Shown: positions 35,101 to 44,565 of the stretch, piece after piece | Numbering within the stretch: the stretch's first letter is position 1 | Layout: each line of letters begins with the position of its first letter | NCBI RefSeq assembly: GCF_002849695.1 | Contig: NZ_CP018937.1 | Coordinates: 1,178,001-1,242,000 of the forward strand | Direction of reading: 5' to 3' | Source: Bacteroides fragilis | GTDB lineage: Bacteria; Bacteroidota; Bacteroidia; Bacteroidales; Bacteroidaceae | Length of the DNA stretch: 64,000 nucleotides | Position numbers and translations under genes: made by a program | Notes under the pieces: model-generated | What the model was told of the DNA's origin: nothing | The model's input: the letters and a program-made list of their open reading frames with translations, nothing else | Databases searched by the model: none

Positions 35101-37506
35101 ATGAACTACATTTCGCAAGTGATACGAAGCCAGCGGGTTAAAAAGTCTCTGACGCTGATAAACATAACAGGGTTGTCGGTCTGCATTGCGGCGGCACTTC
35201 TTATTATGCTTTATGTCTGGTCGGAGTTAAGTTATGATTCATTTCATGATACCGACCGTGTGTATCGTGTTGAAAGCAGGCTGTATGAAGGCGAGATGCT
35301 GACGGATAACTGGGCGACTACGGCTTATGGGCATGCTCCTGCCATGAACAGGGAAATAGCGGGAATTGAGAAGTACGTCCGTGTTACGGCTCAGGATCGC
35401 GAGCAGGTGGTGAATTACTTCGACAGGAGATTTGCCGAGGAACACTACTGCTATACCGAGCCTGCCTTTTTCGAAATATTCAACTTCCCCATAGTTAAAG
35501 GAGAAAAGACCGGGCAACTGGTACGCCCTAATACGGTGGTACTGACTGAAAGCGCTGCAAGCCGCTATTTTGGTGAAGAAGACCCGATAGGCAAGATACT
35601 GACCTTCAGTACCTCTTCATCACAGCAAAACTTTGAAGTAACGGGCGTTATTGCCGATATGCCTGTCCGTTCGCACCTGCGCTACGATTTCCTGCTTTCC
35701 TACAATACGATTCCCAAGGAACGGCAGGACATCTGGTACATTCACGGTGTATATACTTACGTCCGCCTGATGCTCGGAAAGACTCCGGGAGAAATTGAAC
35801 AGGCTTTCCGTGACATATCCGACAAGTACAAGACTGATGCACTGAAACATAAAACCTGGGCTGTAGAACTGATCCCGTTGAAAGACATTCACCTTACTCC
35901 TCAAAAAGCATACGAGAAAGAGGTGAAAGGAAGCCGGACGGCGGTTCTTATTTTGTTCGTAATGTCCGCCATTCTGCTGCTGATAGGTTGGGCAAATGCC
36001 TTGAACCTGACCGTAGCCCGCTTTTTGGAGCGTGGACGGGAGTTCGGGCTCCGTAAAGCTTTTGGTGCTTCGCGCCGTCAGATTATTATCCAGGGACTTC
36101 TTGAGTCCGGTTTCATGAACTTGCTGGCTACGTTGATAGCTTTCGGCTGGTTGGAACTCCTCTTGCCTCTTGTCTATCGCTGGGCAGGGCGAAGCTTCGG
36201 GACAGACATACTTATGCAACCCGCTTTCTGGGGGATTGTAGCTGGAGTGGTTATCATCGGTACGTTGGTTGTAGGGCTTTATCCTTCCTGGCTGATGGTC
36301 ACTATCCGTCCGTCGGAGATTATGCGCGGTAAACTGTTGCACGGAAAGAGAGGCAACCGGATCAGAAAGGCGTTGATTGTTGTTCAGTTCCTGGCTTCTT
36401 TTGTTCTGATTGCAGGCACGTTTACTGTGTTTCAACAGGTCCGTTACATGCAGCGTGAGGCCGAATCGGATCTGAATACCCGCATTTTGGTCATTAAATA
36501 TCCTTCGTTCACTGAGGGACTGTCGCTGCGCATGGAGAGCTTCACCAAACGTTTGAAGCAACGGGCGGATGTAAGTCACGTGACAGTTTCGGGAGCTGTT
36601 CCCGGTGTGGAAGTTGCCAACTATTTTACCAATCGGCCGTATGGAAGCGATCCCTCACAAGTAAAATTGATACAGATGTTTTCTGTAGATTACGACTATT
36701 TGTCTGCTTATATGCCCCGTATGGTTTGCGGACGAAGTTTTTCCGAAGATTATGGTGGCGATCTTAACCGGGTGGTGCTTAACGAAGAAGCTGTCAGGCT
36801 GTTAGGCTACGAATCGGCAGAAGAGGCGTTGGGGCAACAACTTAAAATGGAAGTGGTTAGTGACCCACTTGAGATAATAGGAGTGGTGGAGAACTACCAC
36901 CAGCAATCGCTTGCCGTGGCTTACAAGCCTATCATTTTCTTTTTGAAAGAGCGTGTTTCTTTTATTGCAACGCCTTATATTTCTGTCTGTCTGAAAGGAA
37001 AGGGGGATGCCGGCGTCTTGACGGAAATTGAACAGATGTATCGTGAATACTTCCCGACTTCTTTATTTTCTTATTTCTTTTTGAATGATTTTAATGAATT
37101 CCTATACAAATCCGATCGTAATTTTGGCTGGATATTTGCCAGTGCCTCATTGCTTGCTGTATTTGTTGCTTGCCTTGGATTGTGGATTGTAACACTGTTT
37201 TCCACCTTGTCACGTTTGAAGGAGGTGGGTATCCGCAAAGTGCTCGGCGCAAATAAAACCAGCCTGTTCTTTGTCCTGACCAAAGAACTGTTGCTGCTTA
37301 CCGTATTGGCATCTGCAATCGGTATTCCTGTATCGGCAGTGCTGATGAATGCTTGGTTGGAAACGTACGCTTTCCACATTTCGCTGTCCTGGTGGATATA
37401 TGCAGCCACTTTTGTACTGCTGATGCTGATAGCCTTTCTCACTGTGTTCCAACAGGTATGGCGTACCATCCGCCAGAAACCTATGCGCATTTTAAAATAT
37501 GAATAA
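35101..37506 (+). CDS. MacB/FtsX-family ABC permease (first copy)
   Basis: 801 residues containing two FtsX units, each with a periplasmic MacB-like domain and membrane helices. N-terminal segment LINITGLSVCIAAALLIMLYVW; middle block ILLLIGWANALNLTVARFLERGREFGLRKAFGASRRQIIIQ; C-terminal block VACLGLWIVTLFSTLSRLKEVGIRKVLGANKTSLFFVLTKELLLL. The REFGLRKAFGAS and KEVGIRKVLGAN loops contact the ATPase. It is a paralogue of the permease at 38241-40661; the two probably work with the single ATPase encoded between them. In this family energy is used to drive export from the periplasm. Confidence 0.9.
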   Translation: MNYISQVIRSQRVKKSLTLINITGLSVCIAAALLIMLYVWSELSYDSFHDTDRVYRVESRLYEGEMLTDNWATTAYGHAPAMNREIAGIEKYVRVTAQDREQVVNYFDRRFAEEHYCYTEPAFFEIFNFPIVKGEKTGQLVRPNTVVLTESAASRYFGEEDPIGKILTFSTSSSQQNFEVTGVIADMPVRSHLRYDFLLSYNTIPKERQDIWYIHGVYTYVRLMLGKTPGEIEQAFRDISDKYKTDALKHKTWAVELIPLKDIHLTPQKAYEKEVKGSRTAVLILFVMSAILLLIGWANALNLTVARFLERGREFGLRKAFGASRRQIIIQGLLESGFMNLLATLIAFGWLELLLPLVYRWAGRSFGTDILMQPAFWGIVAGVVIIGTLVVGLYPSWLMVTIRPSEIMRGKLLHGKRGNRIRKALIVVQFLASFVLIAGTFTVFQQVRYMQREAESDLNTRILVIKYPSFTEGLSLRMESFTKRLKQRADVSHVTVSGAVPGVEVANYFTNRPYGSDPSQVKLIQMFSVDYDYLSAYMPRMVCGRSFSEDYGGDLNRVVLNEEAVRLLGYESAEEALGQQLKMEVVSDPLEIIGVVENYHQQSLAVAYKPIIFFLKERVSFIATPYISVCLKGKGDAGVLTEIEQMYREYFPTSLFSYFFLNDFNEFLYKSDRNFGWIFASASLLAVFVACLGLWIVTLFSTLSRLKEVGIRKVLGANKTSLFFVLTKELLLLTVLASAIGIPVSAVLMNAWLETYAFHISLSWWIYAATFVLLMLIAFLTVFQQVWRTIRQKPMRILKYE

Positions 37507-37527
37507 CTAATATAATATATAACGATT

Positions 37528-38244
37528 ATGATTAAAACAGAAAAACTGTCTATGCTCTTCACCACTGAGGAGGTGCAGACCAAAGCGTTGAATGAAGTGA
37601 CCATGCAAGTGGAGCGGGGAGAATTTGTAGCTATCATGGGTCCTTCCGGGTGTGGCAAGTCTACTCTGCTGAATATCCTGGGTACACTCGATTCACCCAC
37701 TTCCGGTTCTTACTTCTTCGAAGGCAAACAGGTGGACAAGATGAACGAGAACCAACTGACGGCCCTGCGTAAGGGAAATCTGGGATTTATTTTTCAGAGT
37801 TTCAACCTGATTGACGAACTGACCGTATACGAGAATGTGGAGCTTCCTCTGGTATATCTGGGCATGAAACCTGCCGTACGGAAAGAAAAGGTGAAACAGG
37901 TACTTGAGAAGGTAAACTTGTTGCACCGTGCCAATCATTTTCCGCAACAACTTTCCGGTGGACAACAACAGCGCGTCGCCATAGCCCGTGCCGTGGTGAC
38001 GGACTGTAAATTGTTGCTTGCCGATGAACCGACCGGAAACCTCGACTCGGTAAACGGTGTGGAAGTGATGGAGCTACTACGGGAACTGAACCGTCAGGGG
38101 ACTACCATCATCATCGTTACTCACTCGCAGCGTGATGCGACTTATGCCCACCGGATTATCCGCCTGCTCGATGGGAAGATCGTAGCCGAGAATATCAACC
38201 GTCCGTTGGTCGAAACTTCCGGGACTAATACAGAGAGCGTATGA
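37528..38244 (+). CDS. ABC transporter ATPase (MacB/LolD-type)
   Basis: 238 residues, one ABC cassette: Walker [11 protein letters not shown]-loop [22 protein letters not shown], signature [14 protein letters not shown], Walker [14 protein letters not shown]-loop IIIVTHSQ. The sequence is typical of the LolD/MacB ATPase class that pairs with FtsX-fold permeases. It lies between the two permease genes and overlaps the second by 4 bases, so the three form one transporter. Confidence 0.94.
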   Translation: MIKTEKLSMLFTTEEVQTKALNEVTMQVERGEFVAIMGPSGCGKSTLLNILGTLDSPTSGSYFFEGKQVDKMNENQLTALRKGNLGFIFQSFNLIDELTVYENVELPLVYLGMKPAVRKEKVKQVLEKVNLLHRANHFPQQLSGGQQQRVAIARAVVTDCKLLLADEPTGNLDSVNGVEVMELLRELNRQGTTIIIVTHSQRDATYAHRIIRLLDGKIVAENINRPLVETSGTNTESV

Positions 38245-40661
38245 TAGGGAATTATTGGAATAGTGCCTATCGTAACCTGATGAAACGGAAGGGATTCAGT
38301 TTCATCAATGTTTTCGGATTGGCAGTCGGCATGGCATCTGCCTTGCTGATATTGACTTATGTCACTTTTGAGTTCAGTTTCGACAAGATGCACGAGAAGT
38401 ACGAACGCATTTTCCGTGTGGAAAGCACTTTCTATGAAGGCGAAGTACAGACCGACTATTGGGCCAGCAGTTCGTTTGGTTATGGTTCGGCCATGAAAGA
38501 GAATCTGGCCGGAATTGAAGACTATACGCGGGTGGTCTCCTTGTATCAGCCGGAACAGATTGTGAAGTATGGTGAACTTACTTTACGTGAAAACCAGATT
38601 GCTTATGCCGATCCCGGCTTCTTCCGTTTGTTCGACTTTGAGTTGGTGAAGGGAGATAAGGCCACTTGCCTCTCCATGCCCCGGCAAGTGGTCATCACCG
38701 AACGGATTGCCCGTAAATATTTTCAGGATGAAGATCCAATCGGTAAGATACTTATCTTTACTGGACCTTATGACAAGGTGGTTTGCGAAGTGACCGGTGT
38801 TATGAAAGAGATGCCTTCCAATTCACATGTCCATTACAATTTCCTGATTTCCTATAAATCGCTCGGACAGTATTTGCATGATTATTGGTATAAGCACGAG
38901 GTCTATACTTACGTATTACTCGATTCTCCCGAAAGGAAGGCAGAAATAGAAGAAGCGTTTCCGGCAATGGCGGAGAAATATAAGACGGACGAGGCTTTGA
39001 AGAACAAAATCTGGGGCGTTTCACTGACTCCATTGGCCGATATCCATCTCAAACCCCAAGTGGGATACGAGGCCGAGATCAAGGGAAACCGCACGGCGAT
39101 GATTGCCCTGATTTTTGCTGCCATAGCCATTCTGGCAATTGCCTGGATCAATTATATCAACCTGACCGTAGCCCGTTCGATGGAACGTGCCAAGGAAGTA
39201 GGGGTACGCCGGGTGATAGGAGCTTTCCGCAAACAGCTTATTTCACAGTTCTTGTTTGAGGCTTTGGTGATGAACCTGGTTGCTTTTGTGCTGGCTGTGG
39301 GGCTGATTGAACTGGTTCTCCCGTATTTCAATCAGTTGGTAAGCCGTACGGTTACTTTCTCTGTCTGGTTGACCGGATATTGGTGGTTGTTACTGTTGTT
39401 CGTGTTAGTTGGCGGCATTTTCCTTTCCGGTTACTATCCTGCGCTGGCACTGCTGAATCGTAAACCGATTACGTTGCTGAAGGGAAAGTTCCTCAACAGT
39501 AAGTCGGGAGAAGGCACTCGCAAAGTGCTCGTGGTTGTTCAGTATACAGCTTCCATGATTCTGCTGTGCGGTACATTGATTGTGTTTGCGCAGTTGAACT
39601 TCATGCGCAGTCAGTCGTTGGGAGTGAAGACGGACCAGACCCTGGTGGTGAAATTCCCCGGACGGACCGAAGGGATGAATACCAAACTCGAAGCCATGAA
39701 GAAAGCTATTGCCCGTCTGCCTTTGGTGGATAAGGTCACTTTTTCTGGTGCGGTTCCGGGTGAGGAGGTGGCTACTTTCTTATCCAATCGCCGGAAAAGC
39801 GACGCTTTGAAGCAAAACCGGCTCTATGAAATGCTGGTGTGTGACCCGGACTACATCGATGCTTACGGACTTCAGCTTGTGGCTGGACGCGGGTTCTCTG
39901 AGGATTATGGAGACGACGTGAATAAGTTGGTGGTCAACGAGTCTGCTGTCCGTAACTTAGGATTTGCTTCTAACGAAGAGGCTCTCGGCGAAGAGATAGA
40001 GGTGGAGTGTACCGATGCTCCGATGCAGATCATCGGCGTGGTGAAGGATTATCACCAGCAGGCACTCAATAAAAATTATACGCCGATTATGTTGATTCAT
40101 AAAGATAAAATCGACTGGTTGCCGCAACGGTATATCTCTGTTGTGATGAAGTCCGGCGACCCGAAGGAGCTGGTGTCACAGGTTGAGGAGGTCTGGCATC
40201 GCTATTTCGAAGATTCCAGTTACGACTTCTTCTTCCTCGACCAGTTCTTCGATCATCAGTATCGGCAGGATGAGGTGTTCGGTGTCATGATCGGCTGTTT
40301 TACAGGTCTGGCTATTTTCATTTCTTGTCTGGGATTGTGGGTACTGGTAATGTTTTCGTGCTCGACGCGTACCAAGGAGATGGGAATCCGGAAAGTATTG
40401 GGGGCTACCCGTTGGAATCTGTTCTATCAACTGGGTAAAGGCTTCTTCCAATTAATTCTGGTAGCAGTAGTCATTGCGCTGCCCGTCGCCTGGTTCAGCA
40501 TGAATGCCTGGTTGAGTCATTATGCTTTCCGCACGGACCTGAAAGCATGGTTCTTTATAATTCCGGTAGTGTTGATGCTGCTGATTTCGTTTGTGACAGT
40601 AGCCTGCCAGACAGTGAAGATTATAGTGGGGAAACCGGCACGTTCATTACGATATGAGTAA
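38241..40661 (+). CDS. MacB/FtsX-family ABC permease (second copy)
   Basis: 806 residues, same two-unit architecture as the first copy: LMKRKGFSFINVFGLAVGMASALLILTYV at the N-terminus, the ATPase-contact loops AKEVGVRRVIGAF and TKEMGIRKVLGATR, and a matching periplasmic motif AVPGEEVATFL (AVPGVEVANYF in the first copy). The repeated order suggests an old tandem duplication. It is last in the operon and followed by an inverted-repeat element at 40685-40756 in the convergent gap. Confidence 0.9.
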   Translation: MIGNYWNSAYRNLMKRKGFSFINVFGLAVGMASALLILTYVTFEFSFDKMHEKYERIFRVESTFYEGEVQTDYWASSSFGYGSAMKENLAGIEDYTRVVSLYQPEQIVKYGELTLRENQIAYADPGFFRLFDFELVKGDKATCLSMPRQVVITERIARKYFQDEDPIGKILIFTGPYDKVVCEVTGVMKEMPSNSHVHYNFLISYKSLGQYLHDYWYKHEVYTYVLLDSPERKAEIEEAFPAMAEKYKTDEALKNKIWGVSLTPLADIHLKPQVGYEAEIKGNRTAMIALIFAAIAILAIAWINYINLTVARSMERAKEVGVRRVIGAFRKQLISQFLFEALVMNLVAFVLAVGLIELVLPYFNQLVSRTVTFSVWLTGYWWLLLLFVLVGGIFLSGYYPALALLNRKPITLLKGKFLNSKSGEGTRKVLVVVQYTASMILLCGTLIVFAQLNFMRSQSLGVKTDQTLVVKFPGRTEGMNTKLEAMKKAIARLPLVDKVTFSGAVPGEEVATFLSNRRKSDALKQNRLYEMLVCDPDYIDAYGLQLVAGRGFSEDYGDDVNKLVVNESAVRNLGFASNEEALGEEIEVECTDAPMQIIGVVKDYHQQALNKNYTPIMLIHKDKIDWLPQRYISVVMKSGDPKELVSQVEEVWHRYFEDSSYDFFFLDQFFDHQYRQDEVFGVMIGCFTGLAIFISCLGLWVLVMFSCSTRTKEMGIRKVLGATRWNLFYQLGKGFFQLILVAVVIALPVAWFSMNAWLSHYAFRTDLKAWFFIIPVVLMLLISFVTVACQTVKIIVGKPARSLRYE

Positions 40662-40684
40662 CCTGACGCAATAGATACGAATAC

Positions 40685-40756
40685 GATTCACCACAGAGTA
40701 CACGGAGTACACAGAGATTAAAAACTCTATGCTCTCTGTGTACTCTGTAGTGAATT
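40685..40756. repeat. Inverted-repeat intergenic element (TTCACCACAGA family)
   Basis: Left arm GATTCACCACAGAGTACACG with a 9-base internal repeat (CACAGAGTA, CACGGAGTA, CACAGAGAT). Right arm CTCTGTGTACTCTGTAGTGA on the opposite strand. It sits between convergent genes and can fold to a long hairpin, possibly serving as a terminator. Confidence 0.75.
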
Positions 40757-40818
40757 AAAAGTCATTGCAAAATCAGTTGGTTTTATTTCTCCGATTCCTG
40801 AGCGGAGCGATAATTCCT

Positions 40819-42165
40819 TTATTGCTGTGTATGGTTCTCTTCACCCCAATGAGTTTTCGCTTCCAGTTCTTCACGGTCACGCACCTCTTTTGCTTTTTTT
40901 GCATAAACAATCATTCGCAGAGACTGGTCGTAAGTGAAGTAATTCCATACCCAGTTAAGCAATACGTTTGCTTTGTTTCGGACTCCCAGGATGGAACGTA
41001 AGTGAACAACCAGCCACATCACCCAAGCCAGCCATCCGGCGGTTTTGAAACTGCTGAACTCTGCTACGGCACGGTTGCGTCCTACGGTTGCCATCGATCC
41101 CAGGTTGCGGTAATGGAACGGTTGCATCGGTTTTCCTTTTTCCAGTCTTTGCAAGTTTTTGGCAAGCAGCTCTCCTTGTTGGATGGCTACTTGTGCCAGT
41201 TGCGGGTGTCCGTTGGGATAGTTCTTGTCCGTGGTCTGGATACACTGGTCGCCGATTGCGAAAATATGCTCAGTTCCCTGTACACGGTTAAATTCGTCTA
41301 CCTTGATTCTTCTTCCCCGTCCCAGTAACTCTCCGCTGATATTGCCAAAGGTGATGGCTGCCACACCACTCACCCAGATGAAGGTGCGTGTGGCTATCTC
41401 TGTCCCGTCTTCCAACACCACTTTATGATCTTTGTAGTCCGTCACCCGCTTGTTCAGCAGGATGTTGACTCCCATTTCGCGTAGGAACTGTTCGGCATGA
41501 CGCGATGAATCTTCGGACATTCCGGCCAACAGTCTGTCTCCTGCTTCAATCAGATAGACGTGCATCAGGCTGCTGGGCATATCCGGATAATCATTGGGGA
41601 GTACGAACTTTTTCATTTCCGAAAGTACTCCGGCTATCTCCACTCCGGTGGCTCCCCCGCCCACTACGATAACATTAAGCAACTCCTGTCGCTCACGTTC
41701 TGTGGCGCAGGTGATTGACCGTTCAAAGTTTGCCAGTAGAGCATTTCTCAATCCCATGGCTTCCGAAACGGTTTTCATAGGCATGGCTTCTTCTTCGATG
41801 TGTTCGTTGCCGAAGAAGTTCGAAGTAGTGCCGGCTGCCAATACCAGGTAATCATATTCTGCTTTACCGATGGAAGTCTGGATCATCTTTTTCTCGGGGA
41901 AAATGGCCCGTACCTCTGCCATGCGGAAGTAAAAGTCTTTTCGCTTCTGAAAAATCTTCCGGAAAGGGAAGGAGATAGAGCTGGGTTCAAGTCCGGCGGA
42001 TGCGACCTGATAAATCAGGGGAGGAAACTGATGATAATTGTTCTTGTCTACTAAAACAACCTGAAAGCCAGATTTCTTTAGCTTGTTGGCCAACTTGAGA
42101 CCACCGAAGCCACCACCTACGATGATGACACGCTTCTTGTCGTTTTTTACAATGTTGAAACTCAT
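40819..42165 (-). CDS. ndh: Type II NADH dehydrogenase (NDH-2)
   Basis: 448 residues. Two dinucleotide folds: FAD site VGGGFGGLKLANKL at the N-terminus and NAD site VIVVGGGATGVEIAGVL at about 175. Also seen are the ...AIGDQCIQ.. FAD contact and a C-terminal amphipathic/hydrophobic tail (VLLNWVWNYFTYDQSLRMIVYAKKAKE) for membrane association. It oxidises NADH and reduces quinone without pumping protons. Length agrees with the family (about 430-450). It lies between two repeat elements, downstream of the biotin operon on the same strand. Confidence 0.88.
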   Translation of the reverse strand: MSFNIVKNDKKRVIIVGGGFGGLKLANKLKKSGFQVVLVDKNNYHQFPPLIYQVASAGLEPSSISFPFRKIFQKRKDFYFRMAEVRAIFPEKKMIQTSIGKAEYDYLVLAAGTTSNFFGNEHIEEEAMPMKTVSEAMGLRNALLANFERSITCATERERQELLNVIVVGGGATGVEIAGVLSEMKKFVLPNDYPDMPSSLMHVYLIEAGDRLLAGMSEDSSRHAEQFLREMGVNILLNKRVTDYKDHKVVLEDGTEIATRTFIWVSGVAAITFGNISGELLGRGRRIKVDEFNRVQGTEHIFAIGDQCIQTTDKNYPNGHPQLAQVAIQQGELLAKNLQRLEKGKPMQPFHYRNLGSMATVGRNRAVAEFSSFKTAGWLAWVMWLVVHLRSILGVRNKANVLLNWVWNYFTYDQSLRMIVYAKKAKEVRDREELEAKTHWGEENHTQQ

Positions 42166-42259
42166 ACTGAAAACTTCTATTTAACCTGATGTGTCTAAAA
42201 ACTAATGTCATGGAATAAACATTTATCATCGGTATAAAGTTTCCGTAAACAGCAATTAA

Positions 42260-42351
42260 AATACACAGATTAAGAGATTACACAAAGATATAACAGCCGG
42301 GGTTGCTTATCCGTGAATTGTCTGTTTGTGTAATCCGTTAATCTGTGGTGA
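42260..42351. repeat. Inverted-repeat intergenic element (ACCACAGATTA variant)
   Basis: Left arm AATACACAGATTAAGAGATT and right arm TAATCCGTTAATCTGTGGTG in opposite orientation, between bioD and ndh. This sub-type carries GATTA where the others have GAGTA. Confidence 0.65.
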
Positions 42352-42381
42352 AAGAGATTTTGCAATCGTGTACCGTGGCAT

Positions 42382-43023
42382 TTATAATTCCGGTACTGTC
42401 CTGAATTTAGTTTCCGGGAAATGCTTCTTCAGATACCGTTGGATAAATAGCTGTGTATCCTCCTGTATAGTCCGGTCTTCGACTGTGGGATAGAGGTTGT
42501 ATAACACCGTATCCAGTTCGATGCCCCGGCTTTTGATAGCTTCCAGACTGAGGAGAGTATGGTTGATGCTGCCTAACTTGCCCGAAGTGACAAAAAGCAA
42601 CGGATAACCCTTTTGCGCTACATAGTCGATGGTAAGGAACTCTTCGGTGAGTGGAACCATCAGTCCGCCGGCACCTTCGAGCAGGACGATGTCGTAACGG
42701 TGGCTCAACTCTTCTGTGGCACGTTCTATCTTGTCGAAATCGATAGGCCGTCCGTCGATACGTGAGGCGAGATGTGGGGAACAAGGATAAGAAAAGATTT
42801 CAGGCATGGTCAATCCTTCCCGGTCGTCATCGGTAAGGGCAATGTCCATGATGCGGCGGTGCAGGTCGATATCTTCCGAATGACCGGTATTTCCGGTCTG
42901 GATAAACTTTTGGGTAATGGTACGTTGGCCTTTCCGGTTCAATTCCCGTGCCAGATAACCTGTGGCATAACTCTTGCCTGCATCTGTGTCGATGCCGCTG
43001 ATAAAATACACATTCTTTTTCAT
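42382..43023 (-). CDS. bioD: Dethiobiotin synthetase
   Basis: 213 residues from ATG 43023, which places the P-loop YFISGIDTDAGKSYATG near the N-terminus as in BioD; a 16-residue longer frame would overlap the BioG-BioC gene. Other BioD features: KFIQTG (substrate-binding Lys-Thr), and VLLEGAGGLMVPL. It closes the ureido ring of dethiobiotin from 7,8-diaminopelargonate, CO2 and ATP. Last gene of the biotin operon. Confidence 0.93.
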   Translation of the reverse strand: MKKNVYFISGIDTDAGKSYATGYLARELNRKGQRTITQKFIQTGNTGHSEDIDLHRRIMDIALTDDDREGLTMPEIFSYPCSPHLASRIDGRPIDFDKIERATEELSHRYDIVLLEGAGGLMVPLTEEFLTIDYVAQKGYPLLFVTSGKLGSINHTLLSLEAIKSRGIELDTVLYNLYPTVEDRTIQEDTQLFIQRYLKKHFPETKFRTVPEL

Positions 43024-43054
43024 ACTTCTTATGTTTGAGACCCGCAGGTCGTTA

Positions 43055-44500
43055 TTATCTCTTTTTCGCAATGATATAAATGGGATGATAGGTCAGTGAA
43101 ACAGAGCCTTTACCGGGGCTGAACAGACGCTCATATTCCTGACAGAAGAGGTTCAGTTTGCTCCGGGTCCAGGCGCTGTTACAGGTACCCGTCACTCCGG
43201 TTTGTTTCAGGTGATAAAGTACTTCCATCGGATTGCTGAAATTCAGTGAGATGATTTCTTCTTCCGTATGTACGATGTCGTATAGTGCCGAGAGCGAAGC
43301 AGTCAGTTCTTCTCTCGAACGGTAGGCGAGTCCCTGTCCGGTCAGTTGACGGATCTCTTTCATGTTTTCTTTCCCGAATGTACTGAAGGCGATGTATCCC
43401 TTTGCATTCAAGATGTTTTCGCATTTGCGGAAAAAAGCGTCGGGATGCTCAAACCATTGCAGGACGGAACACGAGGTGATTAGTTCCGTTCCGTGGGGAA
43501 AAGCAAGTGCTTCGGCATCTCCGGGCAGGAAAGAAACCTGTTCGTTCAGGATATCTTCGCAACTGTGGCGCATCTCTTCACAGAGATCATTCAGTAGTAA
43601 GCGTTCCGGACGAAACGAACGGAGCAACAAACGCGAGTAAGTACCCGTGCCACAACCGAACTCTACGATGCGGCGGAAAGATTGCCGGGGGAGGTGCTGC
43701 TGTAACAGGGTACACATTTTCCGGGCAATCTGCTGTTGCACGCGGGCTTCGTGAGGATAGGTATCGATTGCTTTCGAGAAGCGTTGAGCGATCAGTTGTT
43801 TGGAAAAGGGAATAATGGGAGAGAGGTTCTCTTTCAATATCTTATCGTCATAATGTGCTCCTTCATATCGTTGTATTTCAGTGCAATGCCCTTCCCACGC
43901 CTGTTCCTGATTCCGGGACGGAAAGATATGGTCTGATTCTCCGATAATCGCTTTATTCCAGACAAAGGCGGATGGGGGCAGTTCGTTGCATTGCTTGCGG
44001 ATGGCGGCCAGTTCCTCTTTCAGTTCCTCAACCGTTCTTTGGGGAGCTATCTCGCAGAAAGCCTTAAAGTCACTTCCCGAACCGCACATCCGCCGGCGAA
44101 ACTTCTGTAGCGTTGCTTCGCTGAGGTTGTTGAGTGTGCCCTCAAAAATGACGGGGGGGATTCCTCTTGCGTCATCGATGGGGAAAGGGGTACCGTTGAT
44201 GGCAATGCTTTGCGTTATGGGGAGGTTACTGCCTTGCAGCACTTGTGAAGCAGCCCATACTCCCATTGACCAGGCTACAACCTGTATTTGGGTATATGTG
44301 GAGAGCAACGTCTTGTCAAAGTCAAGGGAACGGTAATCATAGCAGATAATCAAGTCTCTATGTTGCGGGAGATAATGTATGAAGGGAGTTTCGTCCATTC
44401 CCCATCCGGTAAAGAAGAGAATGACTTCACTCCCGGTCTCTCTCCCGGGGAGAGGAGAGTTCTGAGAATATTTTGATTGATATAGTCTTTTAAGTATCAT
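43055..44500 (-). CDS. bioGC: BioG-BioC fusion (pimeloyl-ACP methyl ester esterase + malonyl-ACP methyltransferase)
   Basis: 481 residues. N-terminal part (about 1-225): DUF452/BioG-type alpha/beta hydrolase with [15 protein letters not shown], nucleophile Ser in AWSMGVWAA, a later Asp in GESDHIF and a His in EGAHYDD. C-terminal part (about 235-481): BioC-type SAM methyltransferase, motif [15 protein letters not shown], then LLNDLCEEM and SVLQWFEHP. BioC adds and BioG removes the methyl ester that lets fatty-acid synthesis build pimeloyl-ACP, so both ends of the disguise step are in one protein. Between the first 13 residues and the hydrolase core lies a segment ([11 protein letters not shown]) encoded by a palindromic repeat. 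Confidence 0.9.
   Translation of the reverse strand: MILKRLYQSKYSQNSPLPGRETGSEVILFFTGWGMDETPFIHYLPQHRDLIICYDYRSLDFDKTLLSTYTQIQVVAWSMGVWAASQVLQGSNLPITQSIAINGTPFPIDDARGIPPVIFEGTLNNLSEATLQKFRRRMCGSGSDFKAFCEIAPQRTVEELKEELAAIRKQCNELPPSAFVWNKAIIGESDHIFPSRNQEQAWEGHCTEIQRYEGAHYDDKILKENLSPIIPFSKQLIAQRFSKAIDTYPHEARVQQQIARKMCTLLQQHLPRQSFRRIVEFGCGTGTYSRLLLRSFRPERLLLNDLCEEMRHSCEDILNEQVSFLPGDAEALAFPHGTELITSCSVLQWFEHPDAFFRKCENILNAKGYIAFSTFGKENMKEIRQLTGQGLAYRSREELTASLSALYDIVHTEEEIISLNFSNPMEVLYHLKQTGVTGTCNSAWTRSKLNLFCQEYERLFSPGKGSVSLTYHPIYIIAKKR
44428..44463 (-). repeat. CTCTCC..GGGAGAG palindromic repeat inside bioGC
   Basis: The coding strand reads AACTCTCCTCTCCCCGGGAG then AGAGACCGGGAG. It is translated into residues about 14-24 of BioG-BioC. 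Related to copies at 4236-4275 and 52105-52152. Confidence 0.6.
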
Positions 44501-44509
44501 AGCTTTATT

Positions 44510-44565
44510 GTTTATCGTTCACAGTTTATCATTCATCGTTTACAGTTCATCGATTATCATTTACT
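44510..44565. repeat. Tandem repeat, four 14-base units
   Basis: Units GTTTATCGTTCACA, GTTTATCATTCATC, GTTTACAGTTCATC and GATTATCATTTACT run head to tail. They fill the 46-base gap between bioF and bioGC and run into the last codons of bioF. Confidence 0.75.

Noticed and set aside
33835..35118. 427-codon antisense ORF
   Set aside because: Lies wholly opposite the membrane-fusion protein gene, whose domains are clear.
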